From the NCBI RefSeq assembly GCF_023920105.1, contig NZ_CP083693.1:1505001-1569000 (forward strand): a DNA stretch of 64,000 nt, written 5' to 3'. This document shows positions 29,801 to 38,200 of this stretch, piece by piece. Position numbers and translations under genes: made by a program. This DNA comes from Bartonella taylorii. GTDB lineage: Bacteria > Pseudomonadota > Alphaproteobacteria > Rhizobiales > Rhizobiaceae. The notes under the pieces were generated by a model. That model had not been told where the DNA came from, did no database searches, and saw nothing but the letters and a program-made list of their open reading frames with translations. Positions within the stretch are counted from its first letter, which is position 1; each line of letters starts with the position of its first letter.

Positions 29801-32131
29801 CACGAAGCTACTAGCTGCTACTTGTTCCTTGACGTCTTTTTCAACTTTCTGCAGTTGTGAAAAATTTACAGCGTCAGTCTCAGCACTCCCAGCCGCTACA
29901 CCAGAAATGGTCCGAGCACCACCATCCTTATTTTTAATATTGATTTTACTACCTTCTTTTTCTTCGCCTATCTTGATTAACTTTGTCGCTTCATCCCACT
30001 TAACAAGGCTATCACCCTTTACATTGGTAATTTCATTGTTAATCTCTTTTTTTACATTTGTGATAGAAGTGCCAACTCCAGCCAAAGCTTCCGCTACAGT
30101 TTTGTATTCCTTATCTTCAACATCACTTCCATCATCCTTAACAGTTTTAACCTTGAATTTTGGAGCAGTCCATTCCCCATTCTCATATTTAGCGCCACCG
30201 CCTAAATAGGTAGCAAATGTATCACCTAGTGAATAAAGCTGGGAACCATTTATAGCATCCGTTGAACCCTTAGAAACATCACCATTCGCAAGAAACCTGA
30301 TCTTACTATTTGTCTTTGCATCTTCCGCCCCGTGCTTGGCTACAAACGCACCATCTTCCTTACTCCACGACAAAGAATCACCTTCTACTTTGGTGACTAC
30401 ATTATTAATCTCTTTGGTGATGTTATTCTGAATCTTCGTGATAGAATTACTAACACCTTCAAAAGCAGATGCTACATTTTCGTAGCTTTGTTCACTTTCT
30501 GTGCCATCATCTTTAACAGTTTTAACCTTAAATTTTGGAGTGCTCCATTGGCCATTCTCATATTTGGCACCACCGCCAAAATAGCCAGCTATACTGGTGC
30601 CAAACTGATGCAATTGATGCCCTGTTATTGCTTCAGTTGAAGCATCAGAAATGGCTCCATTCGCTATGCCAGAAATAACTCGACCCTTGCCATCCTTATT
30701 GGCAATACTGATTTTATTACCATCTGTTCCCTTACCAATAGTGATGTCTTTCGTCTGCGTATCTTGCGCGACTAAGCCACTGGATGCTACCTGTTCTTTG
30801 ATCTCCTTCAGCTGTGCAAAATTAACTGCATCAGTACCTTCAGTGCCCTTTGCCACTCCTGTAATCTTTTGATTGCCGGCACCTATACCTGCAGTCGTCA
30901 TTTTCGGACCACTTTTAATCACTAAGCCTGTCGCATCTAAGGTATTTTCGCCTACCTTTATGCTATCAGCTGTGATAGCCCGTGCTAGATCAAATGTGAT
31001 CTTATTCTTATCGCTGACTATCTTAAAGTTGTCACTTCCAGAGGAAAAACTGAGGCTGTTATCCGCATCAACATTTGTAGTCTTTTCTCCAACAGATAGC
31101 TTCCAACCTGTTTTTGCAATTTCTCTTACTGCTTTCAATTGCGCAACATTCACAGCATCAGTATCTTTATCACCAGCCGCTACTCCTGTAATCCGCCGTG
31201 TTTTATTATCAGAGCTACCAATACCAACGCCGCCTAGCGTATTTCGCCATATATCATCTTGCTGCTTTGAAGAAGCATTTGTTAGAGGATCATAACCAGC
31301 AATATCCTTTTCCATACCCATGTGAGAATGAGCACCTAGTGCAACATTGTCATCCCTATAGGCATATGCTTTATAACCTATTGCAACTAACCTATTGTTG
31401 GAATACAATGTTCCTCCTCCTCCTGCGTTATTACCAATAATAACAGAATTTATACGGAACCCATTTACATTATTGTTGTAATAATAATCAATATTATTAC
31501 CGATCATAATACTATGTTTGATGCTATATATTTTACCAGGATTACCCAGTCTAATATTGCCATCACTGCTGTCTCGTGTAGCCACATCATCCCGTGATCT
31601 AACAAATCTATTAATAATCCCTACATCACCACCATCTTGAGCAAGCTGTTGAGGTATAGAGCTAGAAAAATTAGACAACTGCGGACTGGTGATAAATTTT
31701 TGATATTGCTCCTCTGCACTGAACTTACTTTTTGGTAGGCTATTGCTGTATGCTGCCAAAATATTCACGATAACATTATCATTACTGTTCTTAGAAAGAG
31801 TATTGATGAGAAAATTGACATAGTCACTCACAGCGCTCTCTACCAGTGTGCTCCCCCCTTGTAGGGCTGTTACGTAGTTTTCCTGATCGCTCGCATCAAC
31901 ATTATAGTCATCATAGACAGAGATAACACTTTGCGGAAAAACTATAGAAGAACTTTTCGCACTTATGAGAAATGCTTCTTTTGGAGAAACTGTTTTTGAA
32001 TACACTGGAGAAGCACTCGACAAAAGTGCAACTATTGAGGACAAGGAAAGCATCTTTACAAAAGACGCCTTGTAAACAGGACTAAAAAAATTCAATTTTC
32101 TCCCCGCTAATTTGGCATATACTTTTTTCAT
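23801..32131 (-). CDS. TAA-4: large trimeric autotransporter adhesin, BadA/Vomp family (2776 aa)
   Basis: The start is MKKVYAKLAG with GGGGAT upstream; the frame is open for 19 codons before it but no better start is seen. The signal peptide is about 1-46. A distinct head at about 200-315 has SIMIGNNI, SVIIGNNA and LVAIGYKAYA repeats. The first neck DAVNVAQLK is near 325 and the GWKLSV Trp-ring follows. The stalk contains a roughly 1400-codon block (28260 down to 24067) nearly identical to TAA-2. The anchor differs from TAA-2/3 (LATSNLRYNDTPGKLSVSLG, ending VGVNFTLN) and looks more like that of TAA-6. The Trp-ring part is shared with TAA-1. The gene is therefore a mosaic of segments from its neighbours. 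The expected product is a homotrimeric surface adhesin. Confidence 0.95.
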   Translation of the reverse strand: MKKVYAKLAGRKLNFFSPVYKASFVKMLSLSSIVALLSSASPVYSKTVSPKEAFLISAKSSSIVFPQSVISVYDDYNVDASDQENYVTALQGGSTLVESAVSDYVNFLINTLSKNSNDNVIVNILAAYSNSLPKSKFSAEEQYQKFITSPQLSNFSSSIPQQLAQDGGDVGIINRFVRSRDDVATRDSSDGNIRLGNPGKIYSIKHSIMIGNNIDYYYNNNVNGFRINSVIIGNNAGGGGTLYSNNRLVAIGYKAYAYRDDNVALGAHSHMGMEKDIAGYDPLTNASSKQQDDIWRNTLGGVGIGSSDNKTRRITGVAAGDKDTDAVNVAQLKAVREIAKTGWKLSVGEKTTNVDADNSLSFSSGSDNFKIVSDKNKITFDLARAITADSIKVGENTLDATGLVIKSGPKMTTAGIGAGNQKITGVAKGTEGTDAVNFAQLKEIKEQVASSGLVAQDTQTKDITIGKGTDGNKISIANKDGKGRVISGIANGAISDASTEAITGHQLHQFGTSIAGYFGGGAKYENGQWSTPKFKVKTVKDDGTESEQSYENVASAFEGVSNSITKIQNNITKEINNVVTKVEGDSLSWSKEDGAFVAKHGAEDAKTNSKIRFLANGDVSKGSTDAINGSQLYSLGDTFATYLGGGAKYENGEWTAPKFKVKTVKDDGSDVEDKEYKTVAEALAGVGTSITNVKKEINNEITNVKGDSLVKWDEATKLIKIGEEKEGSKINIKNKDGGARTISGVAAGSAETDAVNFSQLQKVEKDVKEQVAASSFVKQDLETKHLTIGKETDGDKIDIANNKNEKRTLTGIKGGALSADSNEAITGSQINKIGEDVAGFFGGGAAFSGGAFTKPSYEIHSIRTNGEVGEPGTIHHDVGSALSALDHSLGNVNTRITNTINDFNQKITDSSQHIEKDALLWNEGAHAFVARHEKSTEEKGRAVRTQENSKITFLLDGNVSEGSTDAVTGNQLYSMGHALSTYLGGDAKYENGKWSAPSFKVKAFNTDGTPVETSYNNVADAFAGVGNSFTNIHKELTNVVSKVEGDSLSWSKEANAFVARHEQSTEETGKAVRAQENSKITFLAKGDVSSTSTDAVNGTQLFETNNKVATYLGGGASFNEGSFTQPTYKLSSVSNDGTVTENSFNDVGAAFTGLDANIKNVNARIKEVSQGVAQDSLSWSKEDDAFIAKHGAEKTASKIKFVAGGDLSKNSTDAVNGTQLFETNDKVATYLGGDAKYEEGKWKAPTFKIKTVKDDGSAVEDKEYKTVAEALAGVGTSITNVKNELTKQINNEITNVVSDSLVKRDETTNLITIGKEVEGSEINIVNKDGADRTLSGIKAATKDNEAVNKKQLEEHLKDLSTSLQSDESAVVHYDKKEGDETDYTNVTFGKGKASTSVGLHNVADGKIAKDSRDVVTGGQINTISQEVAKYLGGGTAFIDGAFTGPAYNLSKIEKNGLVTDTTFQDVGKAFEGLDTNIQNVNQRIKEVSEGVAQDSLLWSDEAHAFVARHEKKQEEQGRAVRTQENSKITFLLDGNVSEGSTDAVTGNQLYSMGHALSMYLGGDAKYEKGKWSAPSFKVKTVKEDGSGVEEKSYESVASAFEGVGSSFTNIKNELKNEITNVVSDSLVKQDAETKVINIGKEVEGSEINIANKDKEDRTLSGVKEATKNNEAVNKGQLDKRLEELSKNIQSEDSAVVLYDKGENGTTNYKSVTLGKGENREPVALHNVADGKIAENSHDAINGSQINKISQDLGKFLGGNAVFNNGAFTGPTYKLSKVDTEGKVEQTDFNDVGSAFTGLNDNIKNVNQRIKEVSEGVAQDSLSWSKDDHAFVAKHGAEKTASKIKFVAGGDLSENSTDAVNGTQLFETNDKVATYLGGGAKYDGGKWKAPTFMVKSLKEDGTEVESSYNDVASAFAGVGNSITKIHKEVKNEINQVVADSLVKQEDKTNRITIGKEVEGSEIDIANKTGADRTLSGVKAATQNNEAVNKGQLDASLKDLSNSLQSEDSAVVLYDKTGGENSTTNYESITFGKGKDRAPVGLHNVADGTIDEKSRDVVTGGQIHTISQEIAKYLGGGTVFNNGTFTGPTYKLSSVNATGEVEEKSYNDVGSAFGGLDTNVKNVNNNLTNKFNELTQNITNITQEVQGDALLWNKDEEAFVAQHGEKKGNSKITSLANGNVAEGSTDAVTGGQLYSLNNTVATYFGGGAKYEEGKWTAPTFTVKTFDANGKEGEESYTSVAEAFTGVNNAFISFGNKVTNEITNQVNNAITKVEGESLVKKDKKTKVIAIGGETDGTSISLANIDGTARTLSGVKDGALSAVSTEAVNGSQLYSLGDKVATYLGGGAKYENGELVSPGFKVVTFNDDGSSEEQNYTDVAAAFAGVSNSFTKLHHEISDNIEQNALLWSEADKAFVALHGTGETKQNSKLIHLVDGDISAGSSEAITGNQLYQLNQTLALYFGGDAGYKDGVWTAPKFQVSQFNLDGSAGNKEVYDNVASAFEGVNGSMSSINDRINTVEQNVSSNSLNWDEKEGAYNAGHSGQDSKITHVADGKVASGSKDAVNGGQLFETNERVSAVESQVSSIDKQVKDIESTVTNGVVKYDQDGEGHKVNKVTLVGVNESDPVLIDNVGDGKIESGSKEAVNGGQLHDYTEQQMKIVLDDAKKYTDDKVDSAINNAADEAKSYTDMKFETLSYAVEDVRKEARQAAAIGLATSNLRYNDTPGKLSVSLGSGIWLNQTAFALGAGYTSEDGNVRSNLSVTSAGGHWGVGVGVNFTLN

Positions 32132-32737
32132 AATTATCCCCTGTAATAAAAACATAAAAAAGCCATATTTTGATGCGAAGTATTCCACAAAATGTTCTTT
32201 CCAACCAAAGCACGGAATAAATTCAGATTTCTGTAAATTTAAAATCTACGCTCGCCAGTTGTGAAATTGATGACATTTCTAGTATTTTACCTTTGGGGTT
32301 TGTGTGCTTTTTGTCGTCAGAACTAAATGTAAAAATCACTAAACAAATCAAATAAACATGTAGAATACATTTATAATCTATAAATGTAAATTCGCTATTT
32401 GCAGTTTTATACTTATTAGAAAAGAGAGTATTCTTACGTACTTTAAATATCGTAAGCATTTCTCTTGAAGAATATTTAGTTTCTTAAAAATGTATTTCTT
32501 TACTCCCCCTTTGAGGTACATCGCTTCAAAAAAAGAGAGTTGCTTTGGAATAAAATGAACTTCCCCATAGTAAGATATCACTATGGGTTCTAGTGCGCTA
32601 TTTTTTCAACAAGTATAATTCTATGGAATTTTAACTTTATGCTTTGCTAAATACTTTGCTAAGCTCTATAGAGTCGTTTTTTAGTTAAAAAGAGTTTGCG
32701 CTTACCTAACTAAAGCAAAACTAAAATAGCTATTATT
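32132..32737 (-). other. TAA-4 leader / intergenic region joined to a TAA remnant
   Basis: The spacer resembles the one before TAA-3 near the gene and those before TAA-1/2 further out. At about 32735 the conserved spacer sequence (gctattatcagcttta in other copies) passes directly into coding sequence of a TAA stalk remnant, which marks a deletion or recombination joint. Confidence 0.6.
32564..32587. promoter_or_regulatory. Inverted repeat upstream of TAA-4
   Basis: CCCATAGTAA/TCACTATGGG arms around GATA, the same as at 18339. It is the fourth member of this set. Confidence 0.45.
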
Positions 32738-32838
32738 AGCTTTACCATCAGCAACATTAATAATCTTACTTTGTTGACCATTGCTAGCATCATACACTCC
32801 TTTATCCTTATTCCATTTTAAAGAAGTTATTTCAAGTT
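32738..32838 (-). pseudogene. Isolated TAA stalk fragment
   Basis: On the minus strand this reads LKWNKDKGVYDASNGQQ followed by SKIINVADGKA, closely matching the membrane-proximal stalk of TAA-6 (ALKWNKDKGAYDASHG). It lies beyond the stop codon of the TAA-5 remnant, out of normal order, so it is a leftover from rearrangement. Confidence 0.75.
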
Positions 32839-32848
32839 TTGCATCTGA

Positions 32849-32888
32849 AAAGCTTTCACCCTTGTCTTGTTGACAGGGCGAAAGCTTT
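32849..32888 (-). terminator. Hairpin after the TAA-5 remnant
   Basis: AAAGCTTTC..CCCT and its complement form a stem of about 16 bp with a wobble and a bulge, just after the stop at 32909. No clear T-run follows on the minus strand, so termination is uncertain. Confidence 0.4.
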
Positions 32889-32908
32889 GTTAAATATTAG
32901 TTTTTGTA

Positions 32909-34853
32909 TTATTTTATTTTCAGAGTTATTGCGCCATCTACTCCCCAATGCGCCCCAGCACTCGTTGCCGATAGATTAGAGCGGATTTTTCCATTTTCAG
33001 ACGTATAACCAGCACCACCACCAAAATACTCCGCAAGCTGATTACTCATCAAATAAAGCTGCGAACCATTCACTGCATCCATTGAGTTAGCAGAAATGTC
33101 TCCATTGGCAAGGACTTAATTTTGCTATTGGTTTTTCCCTCTCCATGCTGTACTATAAATGCCTGCTCATCATTACTCCACAACAGAGAATCTTTAGAGA
33201 CACCATCAATTTTCTGAGTAAACTCATTGGTTACATGTGTTAAGCGGCTATTCACATTGTTGATATTCTCATCAAGTCCTGTCAAAGCAGAACCAACGTC
33301 ATAAAAGGGACGATCTTTCGATGTTCCATCCTCAGAAATGTGCGATAAATGATAAAGCGGACCGAACAAAATACCTTCGCTAAATTCTGCATTACCACCA
33401 AAAATATTTGCTACATCTTGGGATATTTTTTCAATCTGGCTACCATCGATTGCATCATGCGACCCTTCTGCAATTGTACTAGCTTGTACATTATGGAGAG
33501 CACCTGGTGCCGTAGTCTTATCACCACCAAAAGTCACACTATTTGAATCTTTATCGTAGAGAACCACAGACAGATTTAGGTGATTAATATCATTAGAAAT
33601 CTTCTCTATCCTTTTATCAAACTGAGCTTTGCTAACAGCTTCATTCTTCGCAACAGCTGCCTTCACACCCAAAATAGTCCGGTCTTCACCCAATTTGTTC
33701 GCAACATTGATTTTAGTACCACCTGTTTCTTTACCAATAGTGATACGACCTGCTTCTCCACCATCTTGCTTAACAAGACAAGTTCCTGCTATTTGATTTT
33801 TATTTCTTGTAGCTGCACAAAATTCACTGCATCAGTGTTGCCACTACCAGCTGCCACTCTTACAATCTGGCGCGTTTTTTCTGAACCAATATCACAAACA
33901 CTCACTGCACCTTGCGTACTTTTCCATGCAAAGTTGTCAGACTGTGAAGGTCCTTTAGTGTAAGGATCATAACTGATAGCGCCAGCAAACAACATCAGCC
34001 ACAGACTCGCTCCCACAAGCACCAAAAGCTATAGATTCCTCACCGTCCGCCTTAGCACGATGTCCAATAGCAATTGATTCTTCGCCCGTCGCTATTGTAC
34101 GCCCCTCAGGGGAATCGGGTTATCACTGTATCTACCTTCACCACCTATTGCGATACTTTTTTTACCTACAGCGTACGCCAAATGACCTACAGCAACCGAA
34201 TCTGGAGCGTTTACTGTTATCTTGGCACCAATAGCAACAATATCACTCCTTGCATGAAGTTTTACAGGCTTTGTTATATCATTACCAGATATAACATTAG
34301 TACCCTCTATGCCGTCACGTTGCAGTCCGGTACCGCGCTGCGGTCTAGCCATAGAGTCATTGCGCGAAAGATTCAATGCATCAATAATCACTGTATTCTC
34401 GCCATTTTATGCACTGATGAGCGATTTTTTATATTGCCTGCCTGCATCTAATGTTCTTTCCAATGAGTTTTTTCCATCTACCCTCAAAACATTCACAATA
34501 GGATCATCATTACTTATACCAGAAAGGATTTTGATTAAAAAATTTGCATAATCATCAGAAGCGTCAACTTTTGGCACCATTGCCACATTCAATGCTGTTA
34601 AATAATTTTCCTTATCATCATCATAGTAATCATACGCAGAGATAATGCTTTGCGGATAAACCACGGCAGCATTCTTCACATTTTCAAAAGATGCTTTTGT
34701 TAAATCGGGATTTGCAGAAAAAACAGGAGTAGCATTCGATAAAAACAAGGCCACCGCAGTTCCCAACGAAGCTACTTTAAACAACGATGATCGACGATGT
34801 GAACGAGAAAAACTCAGATCAGGCATCACCCGTGTAGTATATAATTTTTTCAT
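32909..34853 (-). pseudogene. TAA-5: decayed trimeric autotransporter adhesin
   Basis: The start is MKKLYTTRVM with a signal peptide ending TPVFSA. The frame is first broken by an in-frame stop at 34407-34409, where TAA-2 reads SAQNGENT and this copy has SA-stop-NGENT (CAA to TAA). Further breaks are a one-base loss in a C-run near 34112 in the head, a shift near 33990, another near 33797 and one near 33112. Head (DSVAVGHLAYAVGKKSIAIG), neck (TDAVNFVQLQEI) and stalk (MGEDRTILGVKAA) pieces remain. At 33030-33000 a stalk YFGGGA motif runs straight into the anchor end GYTSENGKIRSNLSA, so the neck and most of the barrel were deleted. The signal region is closer to TAA-6 and the head to TAA-2. No trimeric anchor could form. 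Confidence 0.93.
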
Positions 34854-35226
34854 AATTCCCCCTCAATAAATAACATATTAGAAACGCAAAAAAGACATCT
34901 TCTCGCCTTGTAAAGCTTTCCTATTTCCTTTGTGTACCCGTGTTTTTAGAACATAAAAAAATAAGATATAAGCTGTGATTGCACCGCGTTTCTGAAGAGA
35001 AGTTAGAATCCGGTTTGTGAAAGTTAATTTAAGGAAGGTAAAAAAATACTTAATATTAGAATTGATTTCATTTTTCTATCAAAGGCTGTGTGTCGTTTTT
35101 AGCTTTGATCTCTTTGAAAGAGGTGTCATTTTTGTGTCTATTGATCATCCGTTTAGGCATCAGTTTATTTTTCGTAGATAGTTTTTTTCATTTCGTTAGA
35201 GGATTTATGAAAGCTTTTTGCTAAAA
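34854..35226 (-). other. Spacer between TAA-6 and the TAA-5 remnant
   Basis: There is no coding sequence that I can support. The half nearest 34853 is the former leader of TAA-5 and the remainder leads to the TAA-6 hairpin. It is unlike the spacers of TAA-1 to TAA-4. Confidence 0.5.
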
Positions 35227-35253
35227 TGCCCCTGCTTTAATGAAGCAGGGGCA
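35227..35253 (-). terminator. Terminator-like hairpin after TAA-6
   Basis: A perfect 11-bp stem TGCCCCTGCTT / AAGCAGGGGCA with a 5-base loop lies 31 bases past the stop. The minus strand continues with TTTTAGC. Confidence 0.75.
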
Positions 35254-35283
35254 AGGAGCATATTTAAGAAAAGCTTTTTGCTA

Positions 35284-38200
35284 TCAGTTCAGTGTTAAAT
35301 TAAGCCCAAGACCTACACCCCAATGACCACCAGAACTCGTTGCAGAGAGGTTGGAGCGGATTTTTCCATCCTCAGAAGAATAACCAGCACCTAAAGCAAA
35401 TGCAGATTGTCCGCGCCATAAGCCGCTACCAAATGCAACGCTTAGCTTTCCAGGTGTATCATTGTAGCGTAAGTTAGACACCGCTAAACCAATAGCCGCT
35501 GCTTGTTTTGCTTCTTTCCGCACATTTTCTATGCTGTAATTTAAAGCCTCAAACTTCATATTGGTGTAGTTGTTAGCACGTTCAACAGCATCATCAATAG
35601 CATCAATCCTGATATTATTTATCCGTTGATCTGTGTAGTGCTTCGATTCATCGAGAACAATTTTCATCTGTTCTTGAGTATAATCATGGAGTTGACCACC
35701 ATTTACAGCTTCTTTTGAGCCTGTTCCAATTTTACCATCAGCTACATTATCAATCGTAACAGGTTCACTTTCGTTACCACCTACTAAAGTGACTTTATTG
35801 ACTTTTTTGCCGTTTGCATCTCTGTCATAGAGAACAACCCCATCAACAAGATCGTTAACTTTATTATCAATTTTATCAACTTTTATATCAATATTGTGAA
35901 CTGTCTCACCAATATTGGTAACCGTAGCTGAGATATTGTCAACTCTGTTTTCGATATGTTTAATATCTTTCTCAACGCCCGTGATACGTTCGTTGGTCTT
36001 CCAAAGCTGTCCACCATTGACTGCATCTTTTGAATCTTCTGCAATTCTACCATCTGCTACATTGATAATCTTACTTGGTTGACCACCATGACTAGCATCA
36101 TAGGCTCCTTTATCCTTATTCCACTTTAAAGCATCTGAATCGACCTTGTTGATGACATCATCAATACGGTTATTAATATTTGACATCCCGTTATTAATAC
36201 CACCAAAAGCATCAGCGACATTATTATACTTATTCTCAACAATTTTGCCATCCGCATTGACTTGAGAAATCACAAAATTAGGTGCTGTCCATTTGCCATT
36301 CTCATATTTAGCACCACCACCAAAATAAGCAGCAAGTTGATTGCTCATGAAATAAAGCTGGCTACCATTGATAGCGTCTGTTGATTCTTCATGAATTTCA
36401 CCATTCATAAGGAATGTAAGTTTGCTTTTTGTCTTTTCTCCATCTTTTTCGTGAAGTGCAACAAATGCCTGTTCTTCATCATCCCACAACAGAGCATCTT
36501 TAGAGATACCTTCAATCTTCTGATTAAACTCATTGGATACATTTGTTAGACGATTATTCACACTTTTGACATTCGCATCAAGCCCTGTCAAAGCATCACC
36601 AACATTATAATAGTTAGTTTTTGCTACTTGGCCATTTTCAACAATAGTAGATAAGCTATATTTTGGTCCTACAAAAGCACCATTCTCAAATGAGGCTCCA
36701 CCACCGAAGTAATTTGCAATATCTCCTGATATTTCATTAATTTGGCTACCATTGATCGCATCATAAGATTCTTCAGCAATTCTGCCATTTTTTACATTCA
36801 AAAGAGCAACTGGTCCAGCATTTTCCTGACCACCCAAAGTCACACTGTTATAATTAATGCCACCATTTGCATCTTTATCATAGAGAACCGCAGCAGCACT
36901 TGCTATCTCAATATCATTAGAAATCTTCTCTATGCTTTTATCAAGTTGGTCTTTGTTAACAGCTTCATCACCATTTTCTGCTGCTTTTACACCAGAAATA
37001 GTGCGTCCCAAACCGCCAATGCTTGCAACACTGATTTTAGTTCCAGCTGTTTTTGCACCAATAGTGATAACACCTGAAGCTCCTCCCTCTTGTTGTACAA
37101 GGTTATTTTTTTCCAAATCAGAAATTTTATTATCAATATTATGGATAGAAACATTCACACCAGCAAACGCCTCTGTAACATTATGATATGTTTCCCCCTG
37201 AATAAGGAAAGTTGGTTCTATACCTTCAAGTACATCTGTATTGCCACCAAAATATTTCGATGTATTTTCAGCAACTTCTAATAGATTATCATAAACGGTC
37301 TCGACCTTTTTATTCGTTTTAAAGAGCTGTGAACCATTTACTGCTTCCGTTGATGTTTGAGAGATCATTCCATCCTTCACACCAGAAAGAGTTCTTTCTT
37401 GATTATCTTTATTTGCAATGCTGATTTTAGTACCACCTGTTGCCTTACCGATCGTGATAATACCATCATTTCCGTCCTGCTTCACAAGACTGTTTTCTGT
37501 AACATTATTAATCTGACTGTAGATATCCGTGATAGAAGTATTAACATCCTCAAAAGCAGAACCAACATCATTATGTCTATTGCCCTGAATTATATAAGTT
37601 GGCGCTTTACCGTTAAGCACATTGGCACCACCACCAAAATAATTCGCAATCTTATCGCCCATATTATAAAGTTGGGAACCATTTATTGCATCTGTTGAAT
37701 CTTCAGAAATATCACCATCCAAAAGGTAAGTAATCTTACTTTCTGTTTTTTCTCCATTTGGTCCATGCAGTGCAACAAATGCTTGCTCTCCTTCGCTCCA
37801 AAGCAAGGCGTCTTTAGAGAAATCATCAAATTTCTGATTAAATTCATTGGTGACATGTGTCAAACGACTATTCACATTTTTGACATTCGCATCAAGTCCT
37901 GTCAATGCTGAACCAACATCAGGAAACACCTTCTGCACTACCTCACCATCTGCAGAAACTATAGATAAATTATATCTTGGTCCTACAAAAATACCATCCT
38001 GAAATGCTGCACCACCACCAAAGTAATTTGCAATATCTCCAGATATCTTATTAATCTGGCTACCATTTATTGCTTCTTTTGAAACTGCTGAAATCGTTCC
38101 ATTTTTTACACCCGCAATGGTCCGCTCTCCCCCAGTACCTGTGATATCAATTTTCGTACCACCTTTTTGAGCACCAATAGTGATAAGTTTCTGTTCTTCG

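Noticed and set aside
24067..31440. Plus-strand frames of up to 191 codons opposite TAA-4, some identical to those opposite TAA-2
   Set aside because: Their identity reflects the shared stalk block, not conserved proteins.
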